From: TMED108 sp036166415
GTDB lineage: Bacteria; Fidelibacterota; Marinisomatia; Marinisomatales; TCS55
NCBI GenBank assembly: GCA_036166415.1
Contig: JAYZHP010000049.1
Span: 1 to 13,107, forward strand
Direction of reading: 5' to 3'
Length of the DNA stretch: 13,107 bases
Shown here: in pieces, positions 5,554 to 13,107 of the stretch
How the letters are laid out: every line of letters starts with the position of its first letter
Position numbering within the stretch: the first letter of the stretch is position 1
Position numbers and translations under genes: made by a program
The notes under the pieces: model-generated
Databases searched by the model: none
Seen by the model: only the letters and a program-made list of their open reading frames with translations
Told to the model about the DNA's origin: nothing

Positions 5554-6598
5554 ATCTCGTTCTGTAATTTATCCATCTAAATATTGTTTTTAAGCTCCAT
5601 TTATATGAATTTTTTAGGATTAATAGTGGTTCATTTGAAATCGAAAACTTTTTAGCAAAAAAATACATCTGCTTATCATTTAAGCGCTCATAAAGGATTC
5701 GATTTATAAAAGATAGTTTTCTTTTTTTATTTATTCTTCGATATAGACTTTTTGCATTTGAATTCTCACCCTTGATTTTCAATGCAGCAACCATACCAGA
5801 CATCATAGACATTCTCATTCCAAAACCAAATAGATAATCTTGAAAACCGCCAGCCTCGCCAATAGTAATTGGTGAATTTAATGCTTTAATAGGGATTGAA
5901 AAGCTACCCCTGCTACTGAAATCTTTTCGTTCGAAAAAATTAATATTCATTGATTTAAAATATTTAATACAATTCTCAAGGAAGTTTTCTTCAGAATTCT
6001 TCACTTTTTTATATGCCGTTGCGATTGTACCTCTACCATTTTGAATAATAAGATAAGCATAGCCTTTTGGTGCAAACTTTTTTCCTAATAATAAATGAAC
6101 CTGATTTTTTAATTTGGTATTAAAATTGATTCCTTGAATATAGGCTGAAGCCCTCCTTGTCCCAGTTGCTATTATATCACAAGAACTTGGAGCCATTTCT
6201 CCAAAATTAAATTCAACGCCAGCCTTTTTGCACTGCAGAAACAATTGATGATCTAAATCATTGAAATTATCACCACGACTAACTAAATAAAAAAAGGGGG
6301 CTTTACTTTGAATGCGCAATGGTTTTTCGCTTGGAGCGTGAACAAAAAAACTATTAATTGGGCTAGATTGTATTTTATTGAATTCAAAACCAATATTTTT
6401 GAAAGAGGAATGAATATCATCATTAAATATCCAATTTTCTAAACCCTCGTAATCGCCATGACGACTTTCACCTATTTTTGATCCCTTTTCATATATTACG
6501 GTTGAAATATTATTACTCTGAAGGAACATTGCGGCTGACAAACCTGCAATCCCTCCACCTGCAATCCTTACTTTTTCATGAGATACGTTATGTGTCAC
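5534..6598 (-). CDS. Geranylgeranyl-reductase-like FAD-dependent oxidoreductase
   Basis: This is a 354-residue protein. The start codon is GTG at 6598; no ATG or other plausible start lies between it and the nucleotide-binding motif, and it overlaps the serA end by 11 nt. The N-terminal Rossmann fold carries RIAGGGIAGLSAA (GxGxxG at about 14-19) and the FAD-ribose acid E37 in IYEK. The second FAD motif TIGEAGGFQDYLFGFGMR lies at about 244-261, as in the p-hydroxybenzoate hydroxylase and geranylgeranyl reductase superfamily. The last 90 residues are basic and helical. Enzymes of this group reduce isoprenoid double bonds or hydroxylate small molecules; substrate and reductant cannot be read from the sequence. 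The position between serA and a small membrane protein gives no clear pathway. Slightly short against the usual 370-420 residues, but complete at both ends. Confidence 0.75.
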   Translation of the reverse strand: MTHNVSHEKVRIAGGGIAGLSAAMFLQSNNISTVIYEKGSKIGESRHGDYEGLENWIFNDDIHSSFKNIGFEFNKIQSSPINSFFVHAPSEKPLRIQSKAPFFYLVSRGDNFNDLDHQLFLQCKKAGVEFNFGEMAPSSCDIIATGTRRASAYIQGINFNTKLKNQVHLLLGKKFAPKGYAYLIIQNGRGTIATAYKKVKNSEENFLENCIKYFKSMNINFFERKDFSSRGSFSIPIKALNSPITIGEAGGFQDYLFGFGMRMSMMSGMVAALKIKGENSNAKSLYRRINKKRKLSFINRILYERLNDKQMYFFAKKFSISNEPLLILKNSYKWSLKTIFRWINYRTRYEVHHT

Positions 6599-8165
6599 AA
6601 TTAAGCTGTCTTAATGATATAATTTCTGGTATTTTTGTTAGTTCGCTTAGTATTTTTTTTGAAATCATACTATCAACCCTAACTACGGAAAAAGCTTGGC
6701 CTTCTTCAGCTCTGCTAAGAATAAATCCCCCAATATTTACATTATGCTTCCCAAGAATTGTTCCAACTTTCCCAATTACGCCTGGAACATCCTTATTCTT
6801 TGCAAATAACATATACCCATAAGGCATAACATCAATATCAAAACCAAGTATATTGACTAACCTTGGCTTATCTTGCCCAAATATTGATCCTGCGATCCGC
6901 GTAGGATCGGTACTTCCAGAAACTCTAGTTCTAATCAAATTAGTATATGAGCCACTATCATTTGTATAACTATGCTCAATTTTTATACCCAACTCAATAG
7001 CAAGTGCTTCGGAATTTATATAATTGATTCTTTCTGGAATTCTCCTAGAAAGCAAACCTTTTAGAAAAGCTAGGGCTATAGGTTTCGTGTCTTCTAATGA
7101 CCCCGAGCATTCTACTTGAATTTTTTTAATAGATCCTGGGTTTAGTTGATCTTGGAGCCTACCCATTGTTTCTGCAAGGTCAAGACTAGACTGAATCTCT
7201 TTGATGATTGATATATCTGAAATCGGCATATTTATTGCATTAGCCAACTTTTCTTCAAGTAAGTAATCTCTGAGCTGTTCACATATAGAAACACTAACAC
7301 CCTCTTTTGCTTCTTTTGTTGATGCTCCCAAATGGGGTGTTAAAAGTATATTTGGCGCATCGATAAGTGGATTGTCTTTCTCTATAGGCTCTTTAGTATA
7401 AACATCTATTGCTGCTCCTGTAATCTCTTTATCAATAAGTGATTTTGCTAAATCTGATTCATTAATTATACCCCCTCTGGAAACATTAATTATTCTAGCG
7501 GTTTTTTTCATTGCTTTAAGGCGATTGTAATTAAATAGATCTCTAGTATCATCGTTTAGCGGAACATGAATTGTAATAAAATCAGAATTTTTTGTTAAAT
7601 CATCTAATTCTACAATTTCAATTTCTTCACTATTAAACATTTTCTGATTTACAAAAGGATCGTATCCTATTATTTTCATTCCAAATGATAGACATCGAAC
7701 CATTATTTCTCTACCTATCTTTCCTAGTCCTACAATTCCTAAAGTTTTATTTCTTAATTCAGAACCAATGAGTAGATGTCGATTCCATTTATTTTGTTTT
7801 AGCTCAAAATCTCCAATAGAAATATTTCGTGACAAAGCAAGCATCATGGCTACAGTGTGCTCAGCTGCAGAAATAGTATTTATATCTGGCGTATTCATTA
7901 CGACAATTCCATTACGTGTTGCTGAGTTAATATCGATATTATCTACTCCTACGCCTGCACGTCCAATAACGCGTAGTTTTTTTGCGCTATAGATAGAATT
8001 TTTATCAATTGATGTTCCGCTCCTAATAATCCACCCATCAACATCTTCGCATGCTTTTATCTTATCAGTATCTGAAGCATCATATAGTTGAATAACCTCA
8101 AAATTTGCATCTTCAAGTATAGAAATACCTAATTCAGAAATTGGGTCAGTTATAAGTACTTTCAT
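6588..8165 (-). CDS. serA: D-3-phosphoglycerate dehydrogenase, long ACT-containing form
   Basis: This 525-residue enzyme oxidises 3-phosphoglycerate to 3-phosphohydroxypyruvate with NAD+, the first step of serine synthesis in the cytoplasm. Residues 1-95 and about 285-315 form the substrate-binding domain. The NAD fold lies between and shows VGLGKIGRE (G146, G148, G151). The catalytic set is R230 (VSRGGI), E259 (TKEP) and H278 (TPHLG). Residues about 316-445 form the allosteric substrate-binding domain that defines the long type. The ACT domain at about 451-522 (DVPGVIGKVGTILGKHNVNI) is the usual site for serine feedback. Length matches this type. The ATG at 8165 lies 7 nt after the aconitase stop with no Shine-Dalgarno sequence, and the end overlaps the flavoprotein start. 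Other 2-hydroxyacid dehydrogenases are unlikely given the two C-terminal domains. Confidence 0.95.
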   Translation of the reverse strand: MKVLITDPISELGISILEDANFEVIQLYDASDTDKIKACEDVDGWIIRSGTSIDKNSIYSAKKLRVIGRAGVGVDNIDINSATRNGIVVMNTPDINTISAAEHTVAMMLALSRNISIGDFELKQNKWNRHLLIGSELRNKTLGIVGLGKIGREIMVRCLSFGMKIIGYDPFVNQKMFNSEEIEIVELDDLTKNSDFITIHVPLNDDTRDLFNYNRLKAMKKTARIINVSRGGIINESDLAKSLIDKEITGAAIDVYTKEPIEKDNPLIDAPNILLTPHLGASTKEAKEGVSVSICEQLRDYLLEEKLANAINMPISDISIIKEIQSSLDLAETMGRLQDQLNPGSIKKIQVECSGSLEDTKPIALAFLKGLLSRRIPERINYINSEALAIELGIKIEHSYTNDSGSYTNLIRTRVSGSTDPTRIAGSIFGQDKPRLVNILGFDIDVMPYGYMLFAKNKDVPGVIGKVGTILGKHNVNIGGFILSRAEEGQAFSVVRVDSMISKKILSELTKIPEIISLRQLNCDT

Positions 8166-8172
8166 GAAATTA

Positions 8173-10437
8173 TTATTTGGACTGTTTTGAGCGTATCAAA
8201 TTAAGCGCAGAGCCAGCCACAAACCATTCTATCTGGGATTGATTATAGGAATGATTACATAATATCTGATCAGTTGTTTTATCTTTATGTGTTAATAAAA
8301 TTGTTATGAGCTTGTCTTCTTTAAATTGATCTAAATCAATAAAATTAAAAATGTCATCTTCTTGGATAAGGTCATAGTCACTTTTATCCTTAAACGTCAG
8401 TGCAAGCATTCCCTGTTTTTTGAGATTTGTTTCGTGTATTCTAGCAAACGATCGAACTAAAACTGCCATCACACCTAGGAAGCGGGGTTCCATTGCCGCA
8501 TGTTCTCGAGATGAGCCTTCCCCATAATTCTCATCTCCGATAACAATTGTTGGGATATTATTAAATTTATAATCACGCTGAACAGTAGGTACCGAATCAT
8601 ACTTTCCATTTAGCTGGTTTTTTACTGAATTTACTTTTTCATTGAAACAATTAACTGCCCCTGTAAGCATATTATTTGAAATATTATCTAGATGCCCTCT
8701 AAATTTTAACCAGGGACCCGCCATTGAAATATGGTCAGTGGTACATTTACCTTTGGTTTTAATTAATAATCTTACATTGTCAATATTCTTTTTTCCCCAA
8801 GGCATAAAAGGTTTTAATAATTGCAATCTATCTGAATTAGGATCAATAATTACTTTTGCCCTATTAGCGTTTTTTGCGGGCTTTTGATAGCCTAGATCAT
8901 CAACTGTAAACCCATCTTCTGGTAGCTCATGACCTTTTGGCGGCTCTAGGAATAATTTTTCTCCACTTTCATTTATTAAATTGTCTGTTAGCGGATTAAA
9001 GGCTAAATCTCCAGATATAGCAATTGCTGTGACAAGTTCCGGAGAACCAACAAAAGCATGGGTGTTTGGATTCCCATCTGCTCTTTTTGCAAAATTCCTA
9101 TTAAACGAATGAACAATTGTATTTTTTTCTTCTTTTTCTGCGCCATCTCTTGACCATTGCCCTATGCAAGGTCCGCAAGCATTTGCAAAAACTTTTGCTC
9201 CAAGCGTATTAAACTCTTTAATAAAACCATCTCGTTCAATCGTCTGTCTTACCTGTTCAGATCCAGGTGTAATCGTAAATTCAGCCTTAGTTCTAAGACC
9301 TAAATTATTGGCCTGTTTTGCAATCGATGCTGAACGTGAAATATCTTCATAGGATGAATTTGTACAAGATCCTATTAAACCTACCTTTACATCAACAGGC
9401 CAATCATTCTTTTTGGCCATTTCTCGCATCTCTGAAATTGGCGTTGCCCTATCTGGGGTAAATGGTCCATTAAGATGAGGCTCAAGGTCTGAAAGGTTAA
9501 TTTCAATTACTTGGTCATAATAATCTTTTGGATTTTCGAGCACCTCATCATCAGGCATCAGGTTATCGCTAATTTGATTTGCAGATAGTGCGAGCTCTGA
9601 CCTTCCAGTTGCAATAAGAAATTTTTCCATTTTTTCATCATAACTGAAAATGGATGTAGTCGCTCCAATTTCAGCTCCCATGTTACAAATAGTACCTTTT
9701 CCTGTGCAGGATAATGTTTTAGTTCCTTCTCCAAAATATTCAACTATCGAACCAGTTCCACCTTTTACTGTTAGGATTCCAGCTAATTTTAAAATTACAT
9801 CTTTTGCAGAAGTCCAGTTGGACATTCTTCCTGAAAGCTTTACTCCGATAAGTTTTGGTAGTTTTAATTCCCATGGCATTCCCGCCATAACATCTACCGC
9901 ATCAGCCCCACCAACACCAATTGCAATCATTCCCAAGCCCCCGGCATTTACAGTATGGCTATCCGTCCCAATCATCATCCCTCCTGGAAATGCATAGTTT
10001 TCCAAAACTACCTGATGAATGATCCCTGCCCCAGGTTTCCAAAAACCTATTCCGTATTTACTGGAAACAGATTCAAGAAATCTATAAACCTCATTATTAT
10101 TGTCTAATGCATTATTTAAATCAACCTGGGCATCGGTCTTAGCTTGAATAAGGTGGTCGCAATGAACTGTAGAAGGAACTGCTACTTTATCTTTGCCTGC
10201 CATCATGAATTGTAAAAGAGCCATTTGAGCTGTAGCATCTTGCATTGCCACCCTATCAGGAATAAAGTCTACATATGATTTCCCGCGCTGATAATTATGA
10301 CTAGGTAAATCTAAAGATAGATGACTATATAAAATCTTCTCAGATAAGGTTAATGGACGACCAAGCTTTTTTTTGGCAGCCTGAACACTATCGTTCATCC
10401 TTTCGTAGTATTTATTGATCATTTTGAGATCGAACAT
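8173..10437 (-). CDS. acn: Aconitate hydratase, mitochondrial type
   Basis: This 754-residue enzyme interconverts citrate and isocitrate through cis-aconitate in the TCA cycle, using a [4Fe-4S] cluster in the cytoplasm. The three cluster cysteines are C358 (GSCTNSSYED), C421 and C424 (NACGPCIGQW); their numbers are the same as in mature bovine mitochondrial aconitase. Other landmarks are MIGTDSHTVNAGGLG (155-169), KCTTDHISMAGPW (564-576) and the swivel-domain loop GEGSSREHAA with catalytic Ser at about 642. The length fits the mitochondrial subfamily (about 750-780) rather than AcnA/IRP (about 890) or AcnB (about 865). This subfamily is common in Bacteroidota and related phyla. The ATG at 10437 has a near Shine-Dalgarno sequence 6 nt upstream. 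It is the first gene of the minus-strand run, divergent from the PorU-like gene. Confidence 0.96.
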   Translation of the reverse strand: MFDLKMINKYYERMNDSVQAAKKKLGRPLTLSEKILYSHLSLDLPSHNYQRGKSYVDFIPDRVAMQDATAQMALLQFMMAGKDKVAVPSTVHCDHLIQAKTDAQVDLNNALDNNNEVYRFLESVSSKYGIGFWKPGAGIIHQVVLENYAFPGGMMIGTDSHTVNAGGLGMIAIGVGGADAVDVMAGMPWELKLPKLIGVKLSGRMSNWTSAKDVILKLAGILTVKGGTGSIVEYFGEGTKTLSCTGKGTICNMGAEIGATTSIFSYDEKMEKFLIATGRSELALSANQISDNLMPDDEVLENPKDYYDQVIEINLSDLEPHLNGPFTPDRATPISEMREMAKKNDWPVDVKVGLIGSCTNSSYEDISRSASIAKQANNLGLRTKAEFTITPGSEQVRQTIERDGFIKEFNTLGAKVFANACGPCIGQWSRDGAEKEEKNTIVHSFNRNFAKRADGNPNTHAFVGSPELVTAIAISGDLAFNPLTDNLINESGEKLFLEPPKGHELPEDGFTVDDLGYQKPAKNANRAKVIIDPNSDRLQLLKPFMPWGKKNIDNVRLLIKTKGKCTTDHISMAGPWLKFRGHLDNISNNMLTGAVNCFNEKVNSVKNQLNGKYDSVPTVQRDYKFNNIPTIVIGDENYGEGSSREHAAMEPRFLGVMAVLVRSFARIHETNLKKQGMLALTFKDKSDYDLIQEDDIFNFIDLDQFKEDKLITILLTHKDKTTDQILCNHSYNQSQIEWFVAGSALNLIRSKQSK

Positions 10438-10443
10438 GTAAAA

Positions 10444-10450
10444 CTACCTT
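10444..10450 (-). promoter_or_regulatory. Likely ribosome binding site of aconitase
   Basis: The minus strand reads AAGGTAG ending 6 nt before the ATG at 10437. It is one mismatch from AAGGAG-like sequences and supports the chosen start. Confidence 0.4.
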
Positions 10451-10462
10451 AATCTTATCTTA

Positions 10463-10468
10463 ATTATA
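10463..10468 (-). promoter_or_regulatory. Candidate -10 element for the aconitase operon
   Basis: A perfect TATAAT on the minus strand lies 25 nt before the aconitase ATG, giving a leader of roughly 15-20 nt. No good -35 is found. In a genome this AT-rich, chance occurrence is likely, so the call rests mainly on position. Confidence 0.3.
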
Positions 10469-10620
10469 AAACTGAAAAAAAAATGTGAAATGGTTCATTG
10501 AAATTACAACCATCAGAACTTGTATTCAATTTCATAAGAATGATTTAATTATAATTTTATAAAAAAAATCAAAAAAACTTTCCAAATTTATAGCGCCTTA
10601 AATAACTAATTTTTATTTAA

Positions 10621-13107
10621 ATGAGACAAATAAGCATAATATTATTTTTTATTGCATTTCAAATACTCTATTCTCAATCTGGGTATGAAATCATAAGTTC
10701 ATCTGAAGATGAACTGGTTATAAAAATAATAACTGAACCTCTTTCTGGGGATGACTTAAGACCTTTTAATTTATTAATTGGTCTTCCAACTCCAAATTTA
10801 CCTACAATTGAAATTGAAAGATCTGCTGAAAAATCGCATTCGTTTCAAGTCAATAAAACTTCTCCAGGTGCAGTTTGGATACATAACCAAAAAGTCAATG
10901 ACCTCTTTACTGGAACGCTTCAAATCTCACCAGCAGCTAATCCAAAAACCTACTTCACGGATATACTATTAAGAATTGCATTTGAAAGCACAATTTCTCA
11001 AGAAAAAGGAATAGATGAAATTCATCAATCACTACTTGCTCCAAAAGTTGTTAATTGGAATATTGCTAAAAAGTGGATAAAGCCAACAACAAAAAATCGT
11101 ATTGAAAAATCAAATTTGCCTGATGGCATGTGGATTAATTTTAAAATCAAAAATGATAATGTATATAGGATTGATGGAGAATTAATCAATTCAACTATTG
11201 GAACTACATCAAACCTAGACCCTAGAAGTATTATGATATTTACAGGATCAGCATATGGGCGAGATAAAACTTATGATCTATCTCAAAGATTGGTAAGTGA
11301 AAGTAAAGTGCCGTCAAATATGGTAGAAATTCCAATTACAATTTATGGAGAATCTGATGGAAACTTGTCTGATAGTGACTTTCTTTTTTTCTATGCAAAA
11401 GGTCCTAGTGGATATGATGTTAATCTTAATAAGGTCGAATGGCACCAAAATCTATATTTTAATGAAAGTCTATATTGGCTATTAATCCCTCATGATTCAT
11501 CGCTTCGGGGAAAAAGAGTAAAGACTGGGAATATTGTTAATGATGGGCCATTAGAAGCAAATTTTGGCTTAACGTACTACCATTATGAAATTGATAATAT
11601 AAATCCTCAAGAATCAGGGCTGGCTTGGGGGGATCAGTCAATCAAGCCCAGCGCTTCTATAGTTCAATCTATAGATTTATCACATCCACTGCTTTCAGCT
11701 AAGGCAGCGGGGGGTTTTGGAATGATTGGAAATGAAACATCTGAAACGCGCTATAAGAATACTGACCATAATATTTCTCTTCAAATAAATAACATAAATC
11801 TATCAAAACTTAATTGGTCAAATATTGGATTAAAATCTGGAAGCTTCGATATTGAAGCGGGGTTGTTAAGGCACGGCTTAAATGGATTTAAATTAACGAA
11901 TGAATCTGAAAATCCTAACTCAGAACCGTTTTTTGATTTCTTGGATATAGCTTATCAAAGAAAGCTTATATACGAAAGTCCTTTTGAGTTTTTTTCTTCT
12001 ATTCAATCAACCGATATCACTTATAAGATTGATGGAAAAAATATAATTGCTTGGAATATCTCAAATGCAATAAATCCAGAAAATAGACCCATTATAACTT
12101 TAGATAATTCTTATTTTAGAGTCTCCATTCCTCAAGATACTCTTCAAAGATTTTATATTTTTAGTACAGAGGATATCATCAAGGTAGATGATTTAATTAT
12201 GATTGGTGAGAAAAAGTGGAATGTATTGCGTTCAGTAAATAATAACGCAAAACACATCATAATTGGCCCTGAATCATTCCGAACGGCATCAAACAGTCTA
12301 ATCAATCATCGACCAAACACATTTTATAGTTCACTAGAAAATATTTATGATGAATTTTCTGGAGGTAACAAAGATCCAATTGCAATTAGATATTTTTTAA
12401 ATTGGGCTCAAAACAATTGGAATTCTTCACCCTCAACAGTATTGTTTATGGGAGACGCAGACTATGATTATAGAAATATTTCAGGGTTTTCAAAAATGGT
12501 TATTCCAACAATTCAAATTGGTACGCTTAATACGCATGCCACCGATGATCGCTTAGTAGCCTTTAATGGCACAATACCCGAAATGGCCTCAGGAAGATTT
12601 CCAGCAAGAACAGAGGATGAAGTCAAAAATTTTAGTAATAAAATAATAGAATTTGAAAATAAGATTAATAGCGAATCTTGGAGGCAAAAAATTACCCTAG
12701 TGGCAGATGACCCATCAAGACCAGAAAAAGAAAGTTTTGAACTTGCAATAGGCAAGAGTCATACTTTTAATTCTGAAAAATTATCAAAATTGATTCCTGA
12801 TTTTATGGAAATAAAAAAATTATATCTCGTTGATTTTAAAGAGGTAAATGATGGCACTCCACTTGGCGTTACAAAGCCATTAGCTACCCAAGAATTATTA
12901 GATATAGTTAATTCAGGGACTTCAATTATAAACTATATTGGACATGGAAACTCAACCCAATGGGCTCAAGAAAAATTGCTCATCCTTAACGAGCAAAGGA
13001 ATGATATTGAGTTAATGAATACTAAAATGAAACTTCCACTTTGGATAGCTGGAACATGTAACTGGGGTCATTTTGATAATATTAATGAAGAATCATTTGC
13101 TGAAGAA
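10621..13107 (+). CDS. Secreted C25 (gingipain-fold) cysteine peptidase, PorU/type IX sortase-like (partial, 3' end missing)
   Basis: 829 codons are open from the ATG at 10621 to the window end; an in-frame TAA directly precedes the ATG, so the start cannot be extended. There is no Shine-Dalgarno sequence. Residues 1-19 are a signal peptide (MRQISIILFFIAFQILYSQ). Residues about 20-580 are the large N-terminal beta-rich part seen in PorU-like proteins, including DGMWINFKIKNDNVYRIDG near 168-186. The C25 peptidase domain begins at about 585: VLFMGDADYDYRN (607-619), HATDDRLVAF (639-648) and ASGRFPART (656-664) are family hallmarks. The catalytic His is H775 in YIGHGNSTQW and the catalytic Cys is C813 in GTCNWGHFDN, a spacing close to gingipains. 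PorU removes the C-terminal signal of type IX secretion cargo and attaches the cargo to surface lipid. The end of the peptidase domain and anything after it are outside the window. It could instead be a secreted C25 protease that is itself cargo; the missing C-terminus would decide. Confidence 0.85.
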   Translation, partial: MRQISIILFFIAFQILYSQSGYEIISSSEDELVIKIITEPLSGDDLRPFNLLIGLPTPNLPTIEIERSAEKSHSFQVNKTSPGAVWIHNQKVNDLFTGTLQISPAANPKTYFTDILLRIAFESTISQEKGIDEIHQSLLAPKVVNWNIAKKWIKPTTKNRIEKSNLPDGMWINFKIKNDNVYRIDGELINSTIGTTSNLDPRSIMIFTGSAYGRDKTYDLSQRLVSESKVPSNMVEIPITIYGESDGNLSDSDFLFFYAKGPSGYDVNLNKVEWHQNLYFNESLYWLLIPHDSSLRGKRVKTGNIVNDGPLEANFGLTYYHYEIDNINPQESGLAWGDQSIKPSASIVQSIDLSHPLLSAKAAGGFGMIGNETSETRYKNTDHNISLQINNINLSKLNWSNIGLKSGSFDIEAGLLRHGLNGFKLTNESENPNSEPFFDFLDIAYQRKLIYESPFEFFSSIQSTDITYKIDGKNIIAWNISNAINPENRPIITLDNSYFRVSIPQDTLQRFYIFSTEDIIKVDDLIMIGEKKWNVLRSVNNNAKHIIIGPESFRTASNSLINHRPNTFYSSLENIYDEFSGGNKDPIAIRYFLNWAQNNWNSSPSTVLFMGDADYDYRNISGFSKMVIPTIQIGTLNTHATDDRLVAFNGTIPEMASGRFPARTEDEVKNFSNKIIEFENKINSESWRQKITLVADDPSRPEKESFELAIGKSHTFNSEKLSKLIPDFMEIKKLYLVDFKEVNDGTPLGVTKPLATQELLDIVNSGTSIINYIGHGNSTQWAQEKLLILNEQRNDIELMNTKMKLPLWIAGTCNWGHFDNINEESFAEE

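Larger units (their letters stand above)
10438..10620. other. Divergent intergenic region, AT-rich
   Basis: 183 bp separate the aconitase start (minus) from the C25 peptidase start (plus). No small gene or RNA is evident. A TATAAT hexamer occurs on each strand: minus at 10468-10463, and plus at 10550-10555. Neither has a convincing -35 partner at 16-18 nt. Runs of A on the plus strand (10475-10483 and 10561-10577) may be bendable promoter DNA. Confidence 0.5.

Noticed and set aside
9650..9997. Plus-strand 115-residue ORF inside aconitase
   Set aside because: Antisense shadow of a highly conserved enzyme; the Pro/Ile-rich product is what antisense of the Gly-rich aconitase core gives.
10490..10545. 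Inverted match between TTGAAAT and ATTTCA-type words as a possible operator
   Set aside because: Only six bases match, in very AT-rich DNA; that is expected by chance.
10778..10972. Plus-strand 64-residue ORF
   Set aside because: It lies in another frame within the C25 peptidase gene, whose frame is open for 829 codons with family motifs.
12513..12755. Minus-strand 80-residue ORF
   Set aside because: Antisense of the C25 catalytic domain; no ribosome binding site and no recognisable product.

Overview
This 13.1 kb window is AT-rich and gene-dense. It looks like part of a chromosome from a free-living Gram-negative bacterium of the Fibrobacterota-Chlorobiota-Bacteroidota (FCB) neighbourhood. 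A marine Neomarinimicrobiota (SAR406)-like lineage is my best guess. The reasons are the compact AT-rich layout, a mitochondrial-type aconitase, a gingipain-fold (C25) protease of the PorU/type IX secretion kind, weak or absent Shine-Dalgarno sequences at most starts, and a LapA/LapB pair. This placement is inference, since no marker gene was compared with a database.

Layout. Everything from about 10437 down to 1 is on the minus strand and reads right to left: aconitase, SerA-type phosphoglycerate dehydrogenase, a geranylgeranyl-reductase-like flavoprotein, an unreported 54-residue two-helix membrane protein, a 145-residue coiled-coil protein, an M23 peptidase, MiaB, LapA-like, LapB-like, a TPR plus SPOR protein, a selenocysteine tRNA, and the start of a lysine-rich protein with PAAKK repeats that leaves the window. 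Gaps are 0-63 nt. Several genes overlap or nearly touch (serA/flavoprotein 11 nt, flavoprotein/54-aa protein 20 nt, miaB/lapA 4 nt, lapA/lapB and lapB/SPOR 2 nt apart). Two starts are non-ATG: GTG for the flavoprotein and TTG for LapB. On the plus strand, divergent from aconitase across 183 bp, one large gene starts at 10621 and runs off the right end: a secreted C25 peptidase, PorU-like, with its His and Cys catalytic residues visible.

How the genes fit together. The first part is central metabolism (citrate to isocitrate; 3-phosphoglycerate to serine). The second part is cell envelope and division: M23/LytM peptidase, LapA/LapB and SPOR protein, with the tRNA-modification gene miaB among them. 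Serine is also the precursor from which selenocysteine is made on tRNA-Sec, but that link to the nearby serA is probably coincidental. The tRNA-Sec is the most informative RNA feature: it implies that the organism decodes UGA as selenocysteine, although no selenoprotein or sel gene is visible here.

Nothing in the window is clearly a new defence, mobile or CRISPR system. The items most worth a second look are the tRNA-Sec embedded between protein genes, the LapB-like protein without the rubredoxin-like C-terminus, the overlapping 54-aa membrane protein, and the PorU-like protease as a pointer to type IX secretion.
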